Shown here: piece by piece, positions 24,025 through 34,925 of the stretch
Layout: every line of letters begins with the position of its first letter
How positions within the stretch are numbered: the stretch's first letter is position 1
Assembly: GCA_910589415.1 (NCBI GenBank)
Contig: OU342639.1
Coordinates: forward strand, 14,702,268-14,766,267
Source of the DNA: Malachius bipustulatus
Taxonomy: Eukaryota > Arthropoda > Insecta > Coleoptera > Melyridae
Direction: 5' to 3'
Length of the DNA: 64,000 nt
Made by a program: the position numbers and the translations under genes
The notes under the pieces: model-generated
The model's database searches: none
What the model saw: only the letters and a program-made list of their open reading frames with translations
What the model was told of the DNA's origin: nothing

Positions 24025-24116
24025 GTATGCAACATATGCGTAAAGTGCCTTTTTTTCACTTCTGGGGAAACTTCCCAGTCGTGAAAAAAAGTACCACTTT
24101 ATGCACTTGTTGCATA
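24025..24116. repeat. Palindrome following the recombinase-like relic
   Basis: TATGCAACATATGCGTAAAG at the left faces CTTTATGCACTTGTTGCATA at the right, with runs of T and A (TTTTTTTCACT and GTGAAAAAAAG) pairing inside and GGGGAAACTTCCC at the tip. The stem is about 40 bp with a few mismatches. Its position mirrors that of the palindromes in the other two mini-elements. Confidence 0.75.
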
Positions 24117-25206
24117 AATAACTATTATGTAGTGTGTAGTACTTTGATAGAGCTTTCGTCTGGTCTATTGGCTTTAGGGTGGAAGATTTTATCGCGAAAT
24201 ATAAAAACAGCAGAAATGACGTGTTATATGTGAAAATATGAAAGCGAAAGTAGCATGTTAGTGCAAGAAAACAAGGAGAAGAATATAGTAAGGGATAGGT
24301 ACTATGTAATTTAAGAAGCACCACGTAGCGCGGTATTTGCCTGCCCCCTGTAAAGTGAATGTGATAACCTGGTATGTATGAATATGTCAAAAGTTTCAGA
24401 ACTTTATTTCGAAACATAGAACAATAAAAATTTATAAGCATACATAAATATGTATACAAAACGGATTCGCTAAAATTTATCTGCATATATGTTATAACGG
24501 CAACAGGTTGTAATTCGTAATAAATTCCGACGATCATTATTCAGTGTCAACATACGTAATTTCCCTAATAACTTCAAAAGTGAGATAAAACTTAAACTAG
24601 GGAGTCTGATTCTATTATTTGATCTTCCCGAGAACTGTTCTGTGAACTCATCAACTAGTGCAGGCTGGTGCTTGTATAACTTGTACTAGTGCTGTTTTAG
24701 TACTTCGTTGAGTTCATTTTCGCTAGTGCTTGATTTTTAGTGTAATTTATTATTTATAGTTTTATTAATCATGCATGAATATACGTACCTATTACGAAAG
24801 GAGGTACGTAATGAACTGGTATTTAACTCTAAATTTCAAAATCGATATTTGCATGGTTTTATTGTGCATAAACCCTCGAACTTTACGATAGTTTCATATA
24901 AGCGCTAGTTAATACAATGAGTGGTCATAAAAAGCCATGAAAAAACCGATAACGTTTTTACTAAAGGTTTTTGTCAAAATTTTAAACTGGTGCCATAAGA
25001 ATAACAAACAGAAACCGTGTCTCATGGACCTGAATTTTGTAATTTTGAAATACACCTGTAGAAGTAACGCGACTTTTGGAACTTTTTTCAACAAAACGTC
25101 ATCCCAAAGTTTCACAAGGATTCAAAATTTCGTCAGTAATCTTGAAAAATAAAGCTACAAGAGCGTTTTGAAAATCGAAAATTCCCGATTTTTTTTCTTC
25201 AAAAAA

Positions 25207-26114
25207 CAGGGTGATTCAGGTTTTATCTTGTTAACTCCAGGAAACGATAGAGAATCGAAAAATAACATGAATTTGCTTCATGAACTATATACAGGGTTGA
25301 AGGTTTAAGAAAAAATTCGTGTTTTTGAAATAGGTATATAAAAATTGGCTGATTGGAATAATTGGAAATTTTCAACAGTGGTTGTGCTAATTGAAGTACC
25401 TAAATGTTGTGATACCCCCCAATGCAAAGTCATTTAATCCAGTAGCGGAGATCTGGACATTCTGGACTGTCTTTAATGCAAATATGGCCTTTTTGGTAGA
25501 TATAGCTAGTGTTATGTAGATGAGAACATTTATCTTACTTTTTTGTCGTGAATTGGCACTGTTTCCAAGATATTCCACAATATAGGAACCCATGCAAGTT
25601 GTTTGCAATGGTAATAATACGATCACAATAATGATTAATTTCTGGTAAACCTCATTCATTAGCATTGATTTTTATCTTATTTTACCTTGTACGGGTTTGT
25701 TAATTGTAAGTATCTAGTAAACAGTGCGTCCTGCAACAAAAACGTACGGTGCCTTTTAAACAACATGAGGTATCTAATAAAAATAACAAATTTGCATGAA
25801 AGTTAGTGGCGTAGAAATTATTTAATTGAAAAGATAAAACTCACTCGAACCTCCGCCACTGGATTGCAGAATTCTTCATTGGGAGTATCACATCATGTAC
25901 TTCAATTGGTAGAACTATTGTACAAAATTTAAAATTACCTACTCCAATCAGCCACTTTTAATATATTTCAAAAATACGATTTTTTTATTAAAAAACAACA
26001 CCTGTATTTTCTTAGCGAAGCATTCCCCGAATATAGTTCATAAAGCTAACTCATGTTATTTTTCGATTGTCTATCGTTCCCTGCAGGTAAAAAGATAAAA
26101 CCTGAATCACCCTG
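25207..26114. mobile_element. 908-bp foldback element, CAGGGTGATTCAGG ends
   Basis: The left end CAGGGTGATTCAGGTTTTATC and the right end ..TAAAACCTGAATCACCCTG are inverse, and similarity continues inward for about 250 bp (TCTATCGTTTCCTGGAG-like, TTCATGAACTATA-like and AATTGAAGTACCTAAAT-like blocks facing each other). TA follows the right end; the left flank is poly-A, so a TA duplication is only half visible. The interior has a 92-codon minus-strand frame (25387-25665) without recognisable motifs. Related end fragments occur near 49250-49330. Confidence 0.75.
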
Positions 26115-28697
26115 TAGAGTGTCCCAGCTGATTCCAGCAAAGTTATGGAATCCTATGTCATTGCATTTTTAGATTGTCTGAGAAGATATGAAATAAGATT
26201 AGTTTTTATAGTTGGTGTTTAGATTCAGAAGTTTGTGAGTTATAAACAAGTGAAAACCGCAATATGAAAATACAAAAATATACCGGGTGTCCCGTTTAAA
26301 AACATAGAACTTTTTGACATAACTCGAAAACGCGGTGTTCAATTGTTTTTCTGTTTTCTACGTTTTATTCAGCGGAAAAATACTACTAGTTTGCTAATTT
26401 AACCGACTTCCTATAGCTCAAATAATAACGAAGTTAGCAACAGTGCCGACTTAACTTTGAAGAATATTTATATGTATATCGTGGGCAGGTGAATATTGGA
26501 AAACCACTTTTTCTTGATCTGGGGGTCAGAATCGATTGATATTTGATGAGTTTATGGCATATTTTGCCTACAAAAGCTTACGGCAGCTTTTAGGGGGCAT
26601 TAGGTAATGGGTTGCTGCATAAAAAATTTTATGTGTTAAATTTTGTTGAGCGCCACCGAGTTTTTTAAATGGAAAACCCAGAAACCGTATTTCATAGGAA
26701 ATTTATTCACCTGTGGGAAGCAAAACAAAAACTAAACGTATTCCCCCCCAAAAAAAATCGTTTACTTTATTGCCATTTTAAATCACTGAAAGTGCTATAA
26801 TAATATTTACATAAAAAATGTTTGATTACATAATTGAATTATAAAAATATGATAGGTACAAGATTGAATCGAAAAAATCTGAAGAGAAACAAAATTTGTA
26901 TGGTCCTTAAAAAAACAGCTGTTTTTGGGCTAACAGATGTGTACAGATTTTCTAATATGACAGTCGGCGGGATACTCTATTAAAATCTTTCCTTCATTGA
27001 TAAAAAAAATAATAATAACAAAAATAAACGACCTTCTCCTATCTGTAGCGTCCAGGGATGGAATGGCAAGGTTAGACTTCTTATTAATTCATAATATACT
27101 GTGCACGAGGGTTGATCGTCCTTCACACTGACCTTCAAAATCCACAACTCTATATTATCCATCATATGATACAACCCATAACGCAATAGTTCGAATATCC
27201 ATAATACATCCATCGAACTTTTATTTCAAGGATAAACATAAAGAACAAGAAAACAAAAAGAAAATGGAAAAACACTGAAATAGTACAAAATGGTAAACAT
27301 AAGAAAAATTGAACACTTGAAATACTACAGCGAGATAAATTAAATTTTACTTGTAGAAGAGAGACATCGCTTACCTCTATTATTGACAGAGGGTTTCCTA
27401 TTTATCCTCAGATGGCGGCAAACAATCAGTAAAATAGATCTCAGCTATCTATTATCTGTGCAATAATCGGAATTCACATAAGTTCATGTATATTACCTCA
27501 GATAATTAAAGGTAATTATAAATTATTTGGTAGGTAGGTATTGATGCTAAACCTACGTCGCTCTGCCGCAGTCAATCCGGGTCACCTTCTCTCCTACCAC
27601 CCGTGTTGATAGAGATATTTGACATCTAATAAGCCGAGCAACGTCTATTATAGAATTATATGTATACAAAAAAAAAGTAGTAAAATACCTAGTTCTAGGC
27701 CTAATGCCTGTTTGTGAAAATGTCTATAAAATTAAGATTGCTTATTTATTTGAAATCATTTGAATTACAAGTAGCATTATTTATTTTAGAAAATAAAAAT
27801 TCTACAAGTTTGGGCAATTTTTGTAAGGTAATATCGTCCTCAATAGTGTATTTTTTTATTATAAAATATACTAATATCGTACCTCAAAATTTAGCCTGAT
27901 AAGGTAAATTTACCATAGTCACAAGGTATTTCGATTTAATTTCGCAAGTTAGCCTTTTATTTTCTACCATTTTTTTCCTCTAGTGGATCGAAACGAAAAA
28001 AACTGGAAACAAATTTTTTGCAGGGTGATATGTGAAAGCGTGCAAAATCACTTCACGGTTTTGATACTCCGGGTTTCCAAAAAGTTTCTCTTGTCAGTTT
28101 TGATGAGAAAATTTTGAAGCTTGAACACTATGACCGTCCCTTCTTGAAATGATAACTTTTTTTCCTCTCTTACCGATTCTTTTGTTTTTAATTTTTTTTC
28201 TTTTGTTATGGTTCCTCTGTACTTTATCTACTCTTTTTTGAAAATTTATTTTTCTCTTTGATACCCTCTTACCATAAACAATTTATTTATTTAGGGGGCC
28301 TTTCTTTTTTTAAAACTAATAAAAGTTTAGTGTATGAGACCTCTATGACTCAGAGTGAGTTCAAGTTTTCTTTTTTTTTCATTTTTCCTAACCTATAAAC
28401 TCCTATTGAAACTCAAATTTAAATTAGTTTGGGTTTTATTACAATAAGAAATTTTCTCAACAATAATACTTACAACGAACTTAAAAATAACTTAAAATTA
28501 CTCACAGTTTGTTCCCTTATTCTATTCCCTTTAGGTTAACGAAAGGAATAACCCACGGAATCAGCTGTTGAACAAAACTTGAAGTCAACTCTAGTAGCTT
28601 TGCTGTTTGTGTGTCAGCAATATCAATGTAGATCTCTGCACGGATATATCCAATTCGCTGCTACGTTTTTCTATCTTCTATGTCAAAATCGCAGAAT
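26115..28697. other. Repeat fragments and unassigned DNA
   Basis: 26116-26280 resembles the middle of the CAGGGTGTCCC foldback (TTTAGATTGTCTGAGAAGA and TTATAAACAAGTGAAAA). At 26283 a sequence CGGGTGTCCCGTTTAAAAAC starts what may be another terminal repeat. 26503-26560 and 27815-27880 match the hairpin-ended dispersed family described at 44535. No coding region was recognised. Confidence 0.45.
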
Positions 28698-28880
28698 CCA
28701 AATCGCTGCACGGCTGTACCCAAATCAACTGCAATTGTCAGCTACCAGCTAGCCAAATCTCTGCACGGCTGTATCCAAATCAACTGCTGTTGTCATCAGC
28801 TACCAGCTAACCAAATCTCTGTACGGCTGTATCCAAATCAACTGCAGTTCTCAGCTACCAGCTAACCTAATCTCTCCTTC
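28698..28880. repeat. Minisatellite, 55-58 bp unit, about 3 copies
   Basis: Units start at 28698, 28753 and 28811, with a partial unit at 28866. Each contains CCAAATC(T/G)CTG(C/T)ACGGCTGTA, CCAAATCAACTGC and TCAGCTACCAGCTA. A further diverged half unit lies at 28632-28665. The frames through it repeat ARLYPNQL-like peptides, which follow from the tandem structure. Confidence 0.85.
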
Positions 28881-30428
28881 TAACCTATATGTTTCTGCTA
28901 GTAGTCAGCTACGGCCTCTGTTCTTTACCAAATTCTTGATGTTCGAAAAATTCTAGATGTTCACGATGTTTGGTTATGTTATGGTGGTCTACACTGCTTA
29001 ACTTGTGTTTTCGGAATCTCCTCAGATAATCGATGTTTTCGTATTTATATTTTTTCTTGTAGCTATGGAAATTCTATTGTTATCTGCTTGACAACATATT
29101 ATTTCTCACTATGACAGCCAATAATATTTGTACTTTCCTTCCAATCAACATCTATGAAATGCATTTCTCTTCTTGAGTACACACAAAATCCTCTTTGGAC
29201 ATGTTATGTTTTCCCCCTTCTAACAGCCAATTTCCATGCTACTAGAGTTGGTGTTAGTTTCTTCTTAATTGCGACTTTTAATAATTTTATGCCTGACATT
29301 TCTCCCGTACACTCTATCTTACTTATTCTAATTATTCTAATTATTTTACAAAAATATTTGATGACATTTCACCTTATTATTACATTATTTACTATTCTAC
29401 TGTCTCAAACAAATCTAAATATTCTGTTCCAATAGAACTTCTCTAAAACTAAAGACTATTTTTCATAAAAGAAAAAAAACTTTTGCTTCGTAAATAAGCT
29501 TAATGAGCTTTTTATAACAGTATGTTCTTTTATTCAAAACAATCTCCAGTTGAGACCTCAAGATCCGAAATTTGCTCATCAAAATTACAAGAAAAATTTA
29601 TTTGGAAAACGGGAGTATCATCGAAGCCTTCAAATATCACGCTGTAGAAAATTGGCTTGCAGTTTTTTGAATGTATATCTAATCAAGCAGAAAAATAAGG
29701 ATAGGGCTGCTGAAATACGAAAAACAAATTTGAAAGCCGTGGGGCTATCGTAAGTTATCCCCAATTAAAATCAGGCAAAATTTTGGGTTTGACTTCCATT
29801 TTTGAGTAGTATACTATTAGTCATTTATGTAAACATTAATATTTTTAATCACAAATAGATGAAAGTGAGGTGATATTCCTGATATTTCGCGATCGAGTCG
29901 ACAATTTCGTACTAAATTTCTATTCTGAACACCTTCCATATTCAGTTTCTCCTCAGAGTAATACTAATTGCCCAGTTTTTTTTTTTTTTTTGCTAAAATT
30001 ATTACTTCCAGAACCTCTCGCCCTGTTTGAATGTTATGTCTACCTAACGAGAATTACTGAATAAACCATAGGTACTGATCGTATGTTATTTTAGTACTAT
30101 ACTGGATGATTACACAGAGAGTATCTCAGTTATTCATACAGTTAACTAAACGCAATTCAAACTTTAAATGTAAAAATCAGTCTTTTTTTCTGACAATCTA
30201 ATTTGTTAGTATTTTTACCCTGTAAAATATTCCTTTGAAAAGTTAGGTACACGAGGTTTAGGCCGACGCGTATACAATGTCCTATGCACCTGTATATAAA
30301 TCAAACTATTCTTCTGCGACTTCTTGTGATGACCGACAATGAAGGCAACTTTTTGTTTTGAAATATCAGTTTTAAAATAAAAGGTGTCATTCCCTGCCTT
30401 GTTCTAAGAAAAACAGTACATACTTATT
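28881..30428. other. Intergenic, nothing recognised
   Basis: Both strands were read without finding a domain, tRNA or element boundary. A 93-codon hydrophobic plus-strand frame (29154-29435) is low-complexity. Confidence 0.4.
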
Positions 30429-30820
30429 ACATGGGACCGCAAACCCACCGTTTTCGTAAAAAAATCAGCTTTTGTACATCTAGTCAATAATATTATTTAC
30501 TTTTTCCGGGCTAATTAAGAATTTTTTTATAAAGCAGTGAAAAAATCATAAAAAAATTATCATACTTATGTATTATCGTTTTTATCTAGAAAAGGATGGC
30601 GGTTTAAAATGTGTTTTTACAATGTCAATTTTGTCAGTATCGTAGAATAAGGGGCAAAAAATTTTTCGTTCCCCTCAAAAAGTTGAAAATGTTAGTGATA
30701 AGTTGTGTACAAAAGTTTAGTTACATATATCAAAAAGTTCCTGAGATATCATCAAAAAATTAAAAACAATTTTTTTTTTGGTACCCTGTATCTGCAAAAC
30801 AATGGGTTTGCGGACCCATA
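30429..30820. repeat. Short-armed inverted repeat, GGGTCCGCAAACCCA type
   Basis: ATGGGACCGCAAACCCACC at 30431 faces ATGGGTTTGCGGACCCAT at 30802, about 350 bp apart, with T-rich interior. A related single end (TTTGCGGACCCATGTTAAT) occurs at about 39542. Probably a small MITE; no target duplication is clear. Confidence 0.5.
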
Positions 30821-32188
30821 TTAATAGAACCTTTTTCCTCAGAACGCGCTAAGGAATCGCACCTTTCATTTTCCGACACAAGTTTTGAAACACATTGTAT
30901 TTCTCCTAAATCGCCTATTTCCTATTTTCAAAACGCCCCTGTAGCTTCATCTTTTAAGCTAAGTAAACGAAATTTATCACTCTTGTAAAAATTTTGAAGG
31001 ATTTTGGATTATCGTTAAAAAAATCATAAGTCGCGTTACTTCTACACGGTTAATATGTTCATCTTGGATGCATTTGGGTTCCGTTTCAACTGAACCCCAA
31101 CTCCACTTGGACCTCGACTTCATGTCTTACTTTCGCTGGCCTGTACGTCATGAATGACTTTCCATGATGTGTTGATCATGAAGCTAGTTGCCAATTGCAA
31201 CCGATCATCAGAACGTCTAGAAAGCCTCTCTAAAATTAATACTTTATTCAGCCTAAATTAGTTGATTGTTTGCTGCGGTAGAAGCACTGGCAAATAATGC
31301 TTCAATGCTTATTGACCGATAAAATTTATTATATCGGTGATTTGTAACATTTAAGTCTGTCAGGAAGCATGTCTTTAATCTATTTTACTGCCTCTTATAA
31401 AAGCGTCCCAATATGAATGTTGATACCTTCGATGAGCTACAAACTTGTAATGTAAACAATAAACAAACAAGGCAAATATCAAATTGCACTTTTGTTAAGT
31501 TCTGACCCAGAAGCTTTGGTGTATTGCTCCAGAGCAGTAGTTAATTAGCCCCGTCAATATGGCAAGCGGTTCTGTAGTTCGCAGAACCTCCAGTCTATCT
31601 GCAAATGGGCTATTTGCGGCACGGGATCGCCAAATGAGCTAACCCAAGTGCCAATAGACACCCGTCAGACACAAATACGGCTCAGCTTTACGACGGACGC
31701 TGACTATTTAATCCCAGAATTAACAGCTCCAGATCTGTGTCATAATCAGAAATGGGTGAACGGATGCATAGCGGCAGACTCATTACCTACCTCTTTGTAT
31801 AAATTAAGATGGTGTTACAATAATAATCGCTCTTTCGATATCCCCTTTTCGATTTTAATTCAAATTTACAGTCTATAAATATTTCAACTAGAAGGTAGAA
31901 TAGGTAGAATAAGTCCTTAAGTAATTAAATAGTATACCTAATTATTATATACTTCATCTCGGAGGTGTCTTGGGGCGCATGGTTGTATAGTTTGCATGTA
32001 TCATTTTAATTGTTATTGTTTAATTTAATTATCAAGTTAATTGACCAAATTGATGGAAATTCTTGAAACATGGATATTCCAAGATAGAAGATAGATCCTC
32101 AATGAAATGTTCATTTGAAAAGTAGATCTCAGAAACTGTTTGAAATACAGAGCTCAGCTTTTGTACATATCTTGTCATTAATATTATG
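30821..32188. other. Repeat remnant and unassigned DNA
   Basis: 30900-31045 (CCCTGTAGCTTCATCTTTTA followed by AAACGAAATTT and GTTACTTCTAC) matches part of the 640-bp unit at 44.7-46 kb. The rest, including the 76-codon frame at 31648-31878, is unrecognised. Confidence 0.4.
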
Positions 32189-32308
32189 TATGTACTTGTA
32201 TTTGTATTTGTATTTTTGAGGGTGATTAAGTTACTGCGACCTAAAAGATCTATTGTATCCCCTCTACTGTGCTTCGCCTGGTGTGGAATCCCTTTAGTGA
32301 AGCACCCT

Positions 32309-33237
32309 ATACTATACAACCATTCCGACTCTCTTTCTAATATTTATCAACGACTTGCTTGAAACAACAAAACATCCAATATACAGTTTTGCCGATGACA
32401 GTACACTCATAACTTCTTATACCTTAGATGCGCGAACATCTGCCATCGACGCACAGACTCGCAGGGAACAAGAAGTTGCCATACTTAACAATGACTTACA
32501 AGACATTATAGCTTGGGGCGATAGAAACCAAGTTCAATTTAATGCTGGAAAAACCCAAGCAGTCATCTTCTCCAAAAAGGCCAATGTTTTGGAGCCAGAT
32601 ATGGTGATGGCGGGACACTCTCTTACTCCAGCGTCATCTCTTCGTTTACTTGGAGTGAGTCTCGGAGCGAACATGTCTTGGCATGATCAAGTTGCAGGTC
32701 TGGCGAAGAGTGCTTCTCAAAAACTTGCAACACTCTTCCGCACGAAGAAATTTTATACACCACAACAGTTCTCCTCTTATACAAGGCTAAAATCCGACCA
32801 TCATTGGAGTACTGCTCACATGTTTGGAGCTCAGCTCCTAAACATACACTGAGACTACTCGACTCTATCCAAACACTCTCGAACATCAAAGAAGAGTAGC
32901 TGACCTGAGTCTGTTTTACAGATATTTTTATGGAAAGTGTTCAAAAGACGTGACCCGCTTGATCCCACCTAGAACAAGACCGGGCAGAAATACACGTCGT
33001 GGCGCAGACGCTCATCCATATCAGGTTCAGCTCGTTACACCTCGTACCACCCTATTCCAGACTTCTTTTATGTATAGAACCGCATCTCTTTGGAATAGCA
33101 TTTCAAAGGGCGTGTTTCCCGAAGTATACAACCTACAGAGATTCAAGGCCAACGTGAATCGACATCTCCGCTCATGCACCGCTCCCAGAGCGTCATAGGG
33201 ATTTCCCTGCAGTGCATGAGCAATTTCAATAAAAAAA
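32309..33237 (+). pseudogene. NLR-A copy 2: FADD-to-end RT fragment, inserted in NLR-B
   Basis: 5'-truncated copy beginning just before the FADD box (LFLIFINDLLETT, then SFADDSTLITS). It then reads VQFNAGKTQAVIFSKKANV, LLGVSLGANMSWHDQVAG and, after a frameshift near 32770, the end of the thumb; after another near 32900 it gives IPPRTRPGRNTRRGADAHPY and NRHLRSCTAPRAS. It ends in poly-A (33230-33237). It splits NLR-B two codons before that element's ORF2 stop. The pentamer ACCCT is present on both sides (32304-32308, 33238-33242). The uninterrupted sequence GTGAAGCACCCTCTCCAGGT at 59443-59462 is the empty site. Confidence 0.85.
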
Positions 33238-33333
33238 ACCCTCTCCAAGTCCGTTTCCTTGAGAAACTTCAGGATTTTGAGAGGATCAAGGTCGGGTAAA
33301 TTCCCTACCTCTAGCTGGTGGTGGCCCAGCACA

Positions 33334-33852
33334 TTACTTCTTTTGAGTTCTATCGCATCGCAGTTGAGCAGCAGGTGTCTCGTCTCCTTTCCAGCAGAAT
33401 CTGCAGACGCCATTTTCTTCTATGTCTAACTTCCTCAGGTGTTCCTTGAGCTTGCAATGTCCCGTTAGAAATCCCGTCAGTGTTCTGAGACGTTCCTTGC
33501 TGAGGTTGAAGAGTATATTCGACCTCTCTCGGTTAAAATTCCCGAGAAGTTCTTTGGCTTGTCTCAACCCCGAGAGGTTCCTCCAATGGGTTTCCCTCAG
33601 TTTTCTTCTTCCTTTTGGAGTTCTGCCTTGAAGAAAGTATCTTCGAAGCCACAGAATGGTTCTGGTCCTATGAAGGGTGTCGATGCTCCTTTTCTTGCCA
33701 AAGCGTGGGCATTCTTCTTGCGCTCGAGGTGGTCTCGAGCACAAGGATTGCTTAGATTGTCGACTGTCTTGACGGGTGACAAGCCCCGCTCGGTCAGCAG
33801 TCTGTTTTGCGGTGATGTCCCGCGATTTATTGTTTTTTTTGTTTCTTACCAT
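33334..33852 (-). pseudogene. NLR-B copy 1 fused ORF1-start/ORF2-end reading frame
   Basis: A reading frame starts at 33852 with a basic, polar ORF1-like N-terminus and runs across the deletion junction near 33710 into the ORF2 tail in a wrong frame, then returns to the ORF2 frame further on (ETHWRNLSGLRQAKELLGNF; ERLRTLTGFLTGHCKLKEHL; CRFCWKGDETP). The finger reads C-x2-C but loses the His-x4-Cys half through a small deletion compared with the copy at 62.4-62.5 kb. The protein, if made, would be a nonsense fusion with no enzymatic domain. Confidence 0.65.
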
Positions 33853-34372
33853 GGTTGATCCCACGAGTAGCTAGGGAAGGGTGTTCCACCTATGCAGAGC
33901 CCCGCATGCAAAGGTGAGGGGATTGATACAGTGGGGTGCCCCCTGGTGCCCCAAGGTTGAATCCAGTAGGGCTGGTCTTCTATCCAGTCACGCATCCCAT
34001 CAGCCTGGACCCCCGCCTTAGGATTTAGGTTTTTTTTTTAGGTTGTCTCCTCTTGGTTCCGGCGATTAAGCCGAGACCCCCGCATCTCTCTGTGCGCGGA
34101 ACGTGACCACGACAACAGATGAAACGGTATATCAGATAGTCCACAGTCGGACATCTCTGGCGCCGTTTCCCTTAGTGCAGACCTTTAGTCACGACACGAC
34201 AACTAGGTTAGGGGACGTGGTCCGCGGCAGGGCTTTGAGCTATCAGTCTAGAATTTCACCTCCGACGAGCTCTATCACCGCTGCTAACCTTACTCACTTC
34301 CGCTCAGTGTAAGGCCTTCCCCCTATCCGCCACCTGGAGACGCGCCCGATGGGTACTCAACCGTACGGGTAT
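33853..34372 (-). promoter_or_regulatory. Presumed 5' UTR/internal promoter of NLR-B
   Basis: This 520-bp segment is GC-richer than everything around it and precedes the ORF1 start. It begins right at the 9-bp target duplication, so it is the true 5' end of the element. Non-LTR elements carry their promoter downstream of the start site, and the intact 5' end of a deleted copy is what allows it to be transcribed. No specific promoter motif was proven. Confidence 0.5.
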
Positions 34373-34429
34373 TATGTACTTTTAAGACGGTAAATTTTTT
34401 TTATGTGGCAGTGAAACCAATCATAAAAA

Positions 34430-34925
34430 AATTCAAAAATATGTCTATGTCTTACCCGTTCAGCCCAGTAGCAAAATTAGGTCTCAGGTAAAAATGAGCT
34501 TCATCAGCGAAAAAAAAACAACTGCCTCCTCTGGAACGTTTTATAGAAACACTTAATATGCGTGAATTTCTCCGGGATTTGAAGTCGCGTTCAAAGAGTT
34601 CCTGCAAAATCGCAAACATTTATGGATGGTAATGGAGGTCATCCTAAAGATTTCGCCTTACTGAACGATCGAAATATCCTAGGGAAGACGAACGTTTGCG
34701 GGCAGAACGTCCTTGGGGTTCGCAAGATTGACTTTTATTGACTCAATGTTCTGAGGTGATCTGATAGGCCAAGAAACTCCAGGTCTTCGAATTGTCAATC
34801 GCGAGGTTTGTCTGAACGTAGTGACCCATTTCACAGTTGATTTCCGATCCGGGACAGGGCCCAATGGGGCTAAATTAAAGCGATGTCGGAAGGCAGGGTC
34901 GCCATCAATAAACGCACGGTGCTCG
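34430..34925 (-). pseudogene. DUF4817-type/Tc1-mariner-like transposase relic
   Basis: The minus strand reads EHRAFIDGDPAFRHRFNLAP, LGPVPDRKSTVKWVTTFRQT, then RRPGV and IRSPQNIES. This matches, from memory, the helix-turn-helix N-terminal domain (DUF4817) common in insect transposon proteins ('R..F....lG.VPsr.ti..WV..FR.T.s...rr.gv.r..RtPeNie.v'). One frame over it continues RSARKRSSSLGYFDRSVRRN, then ILQELFERDFKSRRN, and after another shift DEAHFYL, the second catalytic region of the DDE domain. Stops at 34679 and others break it. It ends near 34430 before the last catalytic residue. Codons upstream of 34925 show no homology. Confidence 0.7.

Larger units (their letters stand above)
23441..24116 (+). 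mobile_element. Diverged recombinase-like mini-element (third locus)
   Basis: The layout parallels the copies at 12.8 and 53.1 kb: a GC-richer leader (about 23480-23745), a short ORF beginning with an acidic polar stretch and a recombinase-like N-terminal motif, a short spacer, then a large palindrome (24025-24116). There is no nucleotide similarity I can see to those copies, so it would be a different family with the same design. The outer boundaries are not defined. Confidence 0.4.
32198..34372 (-). mobile_element. NLR-B copy 1: internally deleted non-LTR element with 9-bp TSD
   Basis: In sense orientation (minus) this unit has a GC-rich 5' region (34372-33853), the first codons of an ORF1 starting at 33852 (MVRNKKNNKSRDITAKQTAD), an abrupt junction near 33710, then the last part of ORF2: the RNase H tail (AHALARKGAS), a linker (NLSGLRQAKELLGNF) and a disrupted CCHC finger. 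It ends in a 3' UTR with a TTTGTA-type tail in plus reading. The identical nonamer TATGTACTT flanks it (32189-32197 and 34373-34381). The middle of the element, including EN and RT, is gone, yet both ends are intact. Without the nested NLR-A copy it is about 1.24 kb. It probably moved as a non-autonomous derivative. Confidence 0.8.

Noticed and set aside
23995..24537. 180-codon minus-strand frame, the longest but one in the window
   Set aside because: Very rich in Tyr, Phe, Leu and Ile, no domain pattern, and it runs across the palindrome at 24025-24116. Consistent with chance in AT-rich DNA.
28607..28865. Two frames through the 55-58 bp minisatellite, considered as a repeat protein
   Set aside because: The unit length is not a consistent multiple of three (55, 58, 55), so each unit changes frame, and no start-to-stop organisation is conserved.
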